Below, piece after piece: positions 61,457-64,000 of a stretch of 64,000 nucleotides of DNA; the first letter of the stretch is position 1; the number at the start of each line of letters is the position of its first letter. Source of the DNA: Cardinalis cardinalis (lineage: Eukaryota; Chordata; Aves; Passeriformes; Cardinalidae). Location: positions 50,871 through 114,870 of the forward strand of contig JACDOX010000221.1 of the NCBI GenBank assembly GCA_014549065.1, read 5' to 3'. The position numbers were made by a program, and so were the translations under genes. Below the pieces are notes generated by a model that saw only the letters and a program-made list of their open reading frames with translations, ran no database searches and had not been told where the DNA came from.

Positions 61457-64000
61457 GTGTTGCAAGCAAGGTTTGATTAAGTGTAGCAGTGATTATCTTT
61501 TGCTCTATATGTTGCAAGCATAAACAAAAGCAAGGCAAAATCATCTTTGTAACGCTTAAAAATTACTACATGATTACATTTTTATAATAAGCTAAAGGAG
61601 TAATATGTGTGCAGATTTGTTAGTNTTGATAGTCTGGTAAGCTTGTTCACTATTCTCAAACAATAGATATACTTTTTGAACAGAAATGGTCTCACTTATA
61701 AATGTTTCTAATTGTCTTCTCTAATTAGAGCTTTTTTGATATTTATGATAACATTNTGCACATATATTACATAACAAATGTCTAACATAAAACTATTAAT
61801 CTTTAACATCTACCACATTCAAGCAACACTTAAAGGGTACAAAAGATACACTTATTACACTTTAAACATCTAAACGCTTAAAATCTTTGCAAAAAGTAGG
61901 CTAACTGTATCACTGTAAAGTTAATGCTCTAACTTATAAGGACAATATCTCTATACTTAAACTAAACTTATAGTAGCAAAAATATACGTATAACTCTTAT
62001 TAAAACATTAAACCTATACAAAACTTTCTCAAACACTTCATTAGCAAAAATACTAAGATAATGTAATTTTGTTTATGTCTTTGAGGTACTTGCACAATGT
62101 TGTCTTAATATAAATAACTCAAGAGTTAAAAATTTAGTGTTTCGATGGATTAAAATGTGTCTGGAAAGGGGCAGGCAGGAGGGGGACACTGCCACTAAAG
62201 CAGGGACCATTCCTCTGCAGGACTCTCATCTCAGTTTTGCTAGGTACTAAGTTATTTTAATTAGCTTTGTGGTAAGAACAGCATAAACACTTTTCTAAGG
62301 CATTTAAAACAAACAGATGTGATTTCTGATACTTTTAAAAAGTTCTATAGATTATATACTCTTCTAAAAAATAACAATAATATTAATAATAAAAAAGATC
62401 AACTGACAGTAAAGTTTGCTTCTATTGAGTGTAAATCTCACTTAATTCAGAAAAGCAGTAAGCTGTCACTAGCTCGAATCATATAAATCAGGCTGAACGT
62501 AATAGAATAATATCTAGTATTAGATTAGAAATAGTTATATACAGTGACAAACAGACAAGTTAAAGCAGCTTTTAAATAGCTAAACTTGGGGATAACTATT
62601 ACACAATGCTTTCTTACTTAAAATTACTGCTAGGAATCAAAATGGTAAAAGAAAGATCTATAATGCTTCATAATTTATACGTAGCTTGGTTATTTGATTT
62701 CTTATACAGACAGTGTTTGTAACTGTAAAAATAACAGGCAACTAAAAACTTCTTTCAACTGCAGGATGTTGTTCTAATTTAAATGCACTAAACAGTTAAA
62801 ATAAAAACTTAGGTTTTACTTTGAAAAACTGGGGTAAATGTGGAATAATTCATAGGCAGTATTGCTTATACTGTTCAAGGAAAAACTGGTACTTAACTAA
62901 CATTTTATTATGTATTCTAGTCTTACCACTATACATACTTGTGACTATTGCTTAGAAAGAAAAAAAAAGACAAAAAAGTGACTCATTATTAAAATTTCTT
63001 AAATAGTAAGATAAGAGACTACATGAACTTCAGTGAAAAAACTAAACTAACATTGACAAGGCAAATTGTTGGCAATTTTAAAATTGCGAAGGAAGAACAA
63101 AGAAATCTTGCTTCTGGCATCTGGTTTGCTTATTACAAAGAATACTTATATAATAATTCTAACACATTTCTAGCATTCCTAAATGTTTCAAAATACAACT
63201 TCAGAGTCTGATGTTTTACTGACTGATCTATTTGGCTTTTGATGTTCAAAGCTTAAGNTAATACAGGTGACTTTAAAGGTTCAATGCGAATTGCCATCAA
63301 TTAGTATAACAATAGTAAGTTTTAACATGCTGACAGACAGCGTTGAATCAACAGAGTTCTCACTGGGTTATCTGCTGGCTGTAGCAGGCTTTTTTAACTT
63401 TAGTTGGATACGTGCGGCTCTTAGGTTTTAAACTGAGGTTTTGCCGGCCGCGGGGCGGAGGGGGAAGGCCCCCGCACTGGAAAATGCTTGGGTCTTAGGG
63501 CGGCCGCTTGTGTTTGCTTTGATCTGGTGGGTTAAACTTAACTGCTGGGCTTGGTGCAGCTTCGGCAGCGCGGTTTGCGGCCCCCACAGGGCTCCCTCCC
63601 TGCTATCGCTGCCGCCACCACCGCCGCTGTGAGCGCGCGCTCCGGCCGTGCCCGCCGCTTCCCGCAGCCGCCGCTGTGTCGGAGCTGCCGCCTGTCAGAG
63701 TGGGCGACCCCCCTTCTCTCTTGCTGGGCTCTCTGTCTCGGGAGACACACTGTAAGCCGAGCTCTTTGCGTGCTGGTCTCAGCGCTGTATCTCTGGCGGG
63801 GAGGCTCCCTCCCCCCATCGCCCGCCGCGCTCGGAGCCGCNGCTGTGGGGGGAGCGCTCTGCCGCACCGCTGCCGTCCGGAGCCGCCTCAGGCGAGCCGC
63901 GCCGCGGCTGCGCTCCCTAGCACGGCGCCCACGCTGCCAGGGCGTCACAGCTCCGCTGGCTCACCGAGCCGCTCTGCTGCCATCACAGTACGGCGTGTAC
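61457..64000 (-). mobile_element. Internal region of the LTR element, not recognised
   Basis: About 2 kb (61457-63420) is strongly AT-rich, crowded with stops in all frames and lacking any protease, polymerase or envelope motif that I can see. From about 63430 to 63960 it switches abruptly to a very GC- and CpG-rich stretch. There an open frame read leftward (63948-63538) encodes an Arg/Ala-rich peptide without a recognisable domain. Either the element is non-autonomous or carries foreign sequence, or the element ends earlier and the GC-rich part is a host CpG island. The 5' LTR is not in the window. Breaks: no intact viral gene is visible. Confidence 0.55.
63430..63960. other. GC-rich, CpG-island-like block at the right edge
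   Basis: Dense CpG, GGCCGGCCGC-like runs and CCGCCGCT repeats follow 2 kb of AT-rich DNA. It could be the leader or start of the internal region of the antisense LTR element, or an independent promoter. The sequence alone does not decide. Confidence 0.6.

Noticed and set aside
61457..63420. AT-richness of the element as editing-type hypermutation of a provirus
   Set aside because: Without an unmutated relative the substitution direction cannot be judged, and both A and T are abundant on each strand.
63538..63948. 136-residue Arg/Ala-rich minus-strand frame as a retroviral gag start
   Set aside because: Composition alone explains it; I see no matrix, capsid or zinc-knuckle motif, so no gene is called.
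1..64000. tRNA, rRNA, snoRNA, microRNA or CRISPR features
   Set aside because: No cloverleaf, box C/D or H/ACA layout, or regularly spaced direct repeats with unique spacers could be made out by eye.

Overview
The window is from a vertebrate nuclear genome, almost certainly a songbird. The reasons are spliced genes with canonical GT/AG junctions, dozens of CR1 retrotransposon fragments as the dominant repeat, and endogenous-retrovirus LTRs of types I associate with passerines. It holds two head-to-head housekeeping genes, the same SBDS/TYW1 neighbour pair known from mammals. No bacterial-type operon, CRISPR array or prophage is present.

Left end (1-2632, minus strand): SBDS, the ribosome maturation factor. 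Coding exons 1, 2 and 3 are present (128, 130 and 201 bp, matching the mammalian exon sizes). The last two exons lie off the left edge. The two genes are separated by a GC-rich CpG island (about 2150-2800) that looks like a shared bidirectional promoter with YY1-like and ETS-like motifs. It is followed by a degenerate tandem array (about 2820-3420) in the first TYW1 intron.

Centre (4445-56616, plus strand): TYW1, 4-demethylwyosine synthase of the wybutosine pathway for tRNA-Phe. Twelve coding exons are readable with consistent phases. They give 553 codons: an N-terminal membrane segment, an FMN-binding flavodoxin domain, a charged linker, and a radical-SAM domain with six cluster cysteines (C368, C381, C394, C403, C407, C410). 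The C-terminal exons (about 180 residues by comparison with mammals) lie off the right edge. Introns 7, 8 and 10 are long and filled with CR1 copies of at least three subfamilies in both orientations.

The most unusual structure is at the 3' end of TYW1 intron 9 (36465-37402). It is a minisatellite, interrupted by an assembly gap, whose 40-bp unit is itself a complete 3' splice site (branch-like element, pyrimidine tract, CAG). The last copy is the real acceptor of the exon with the radical-SAM motif. Splicing to any upstream clean unit would bring in a stop codon at the fourth codon.

Retroviral remnants: a piece of envelope membrane anchor plus LTR-like end (44690-45243); a solo LTR with 6-bp target duplication (46554-46935); and, at the right edge (61105-64000+), the 3' part of an antisense LTR element. 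That element has a clear LTR and polypurine tract but an unrecognised internal region, AT-rich and then very GC-rich.
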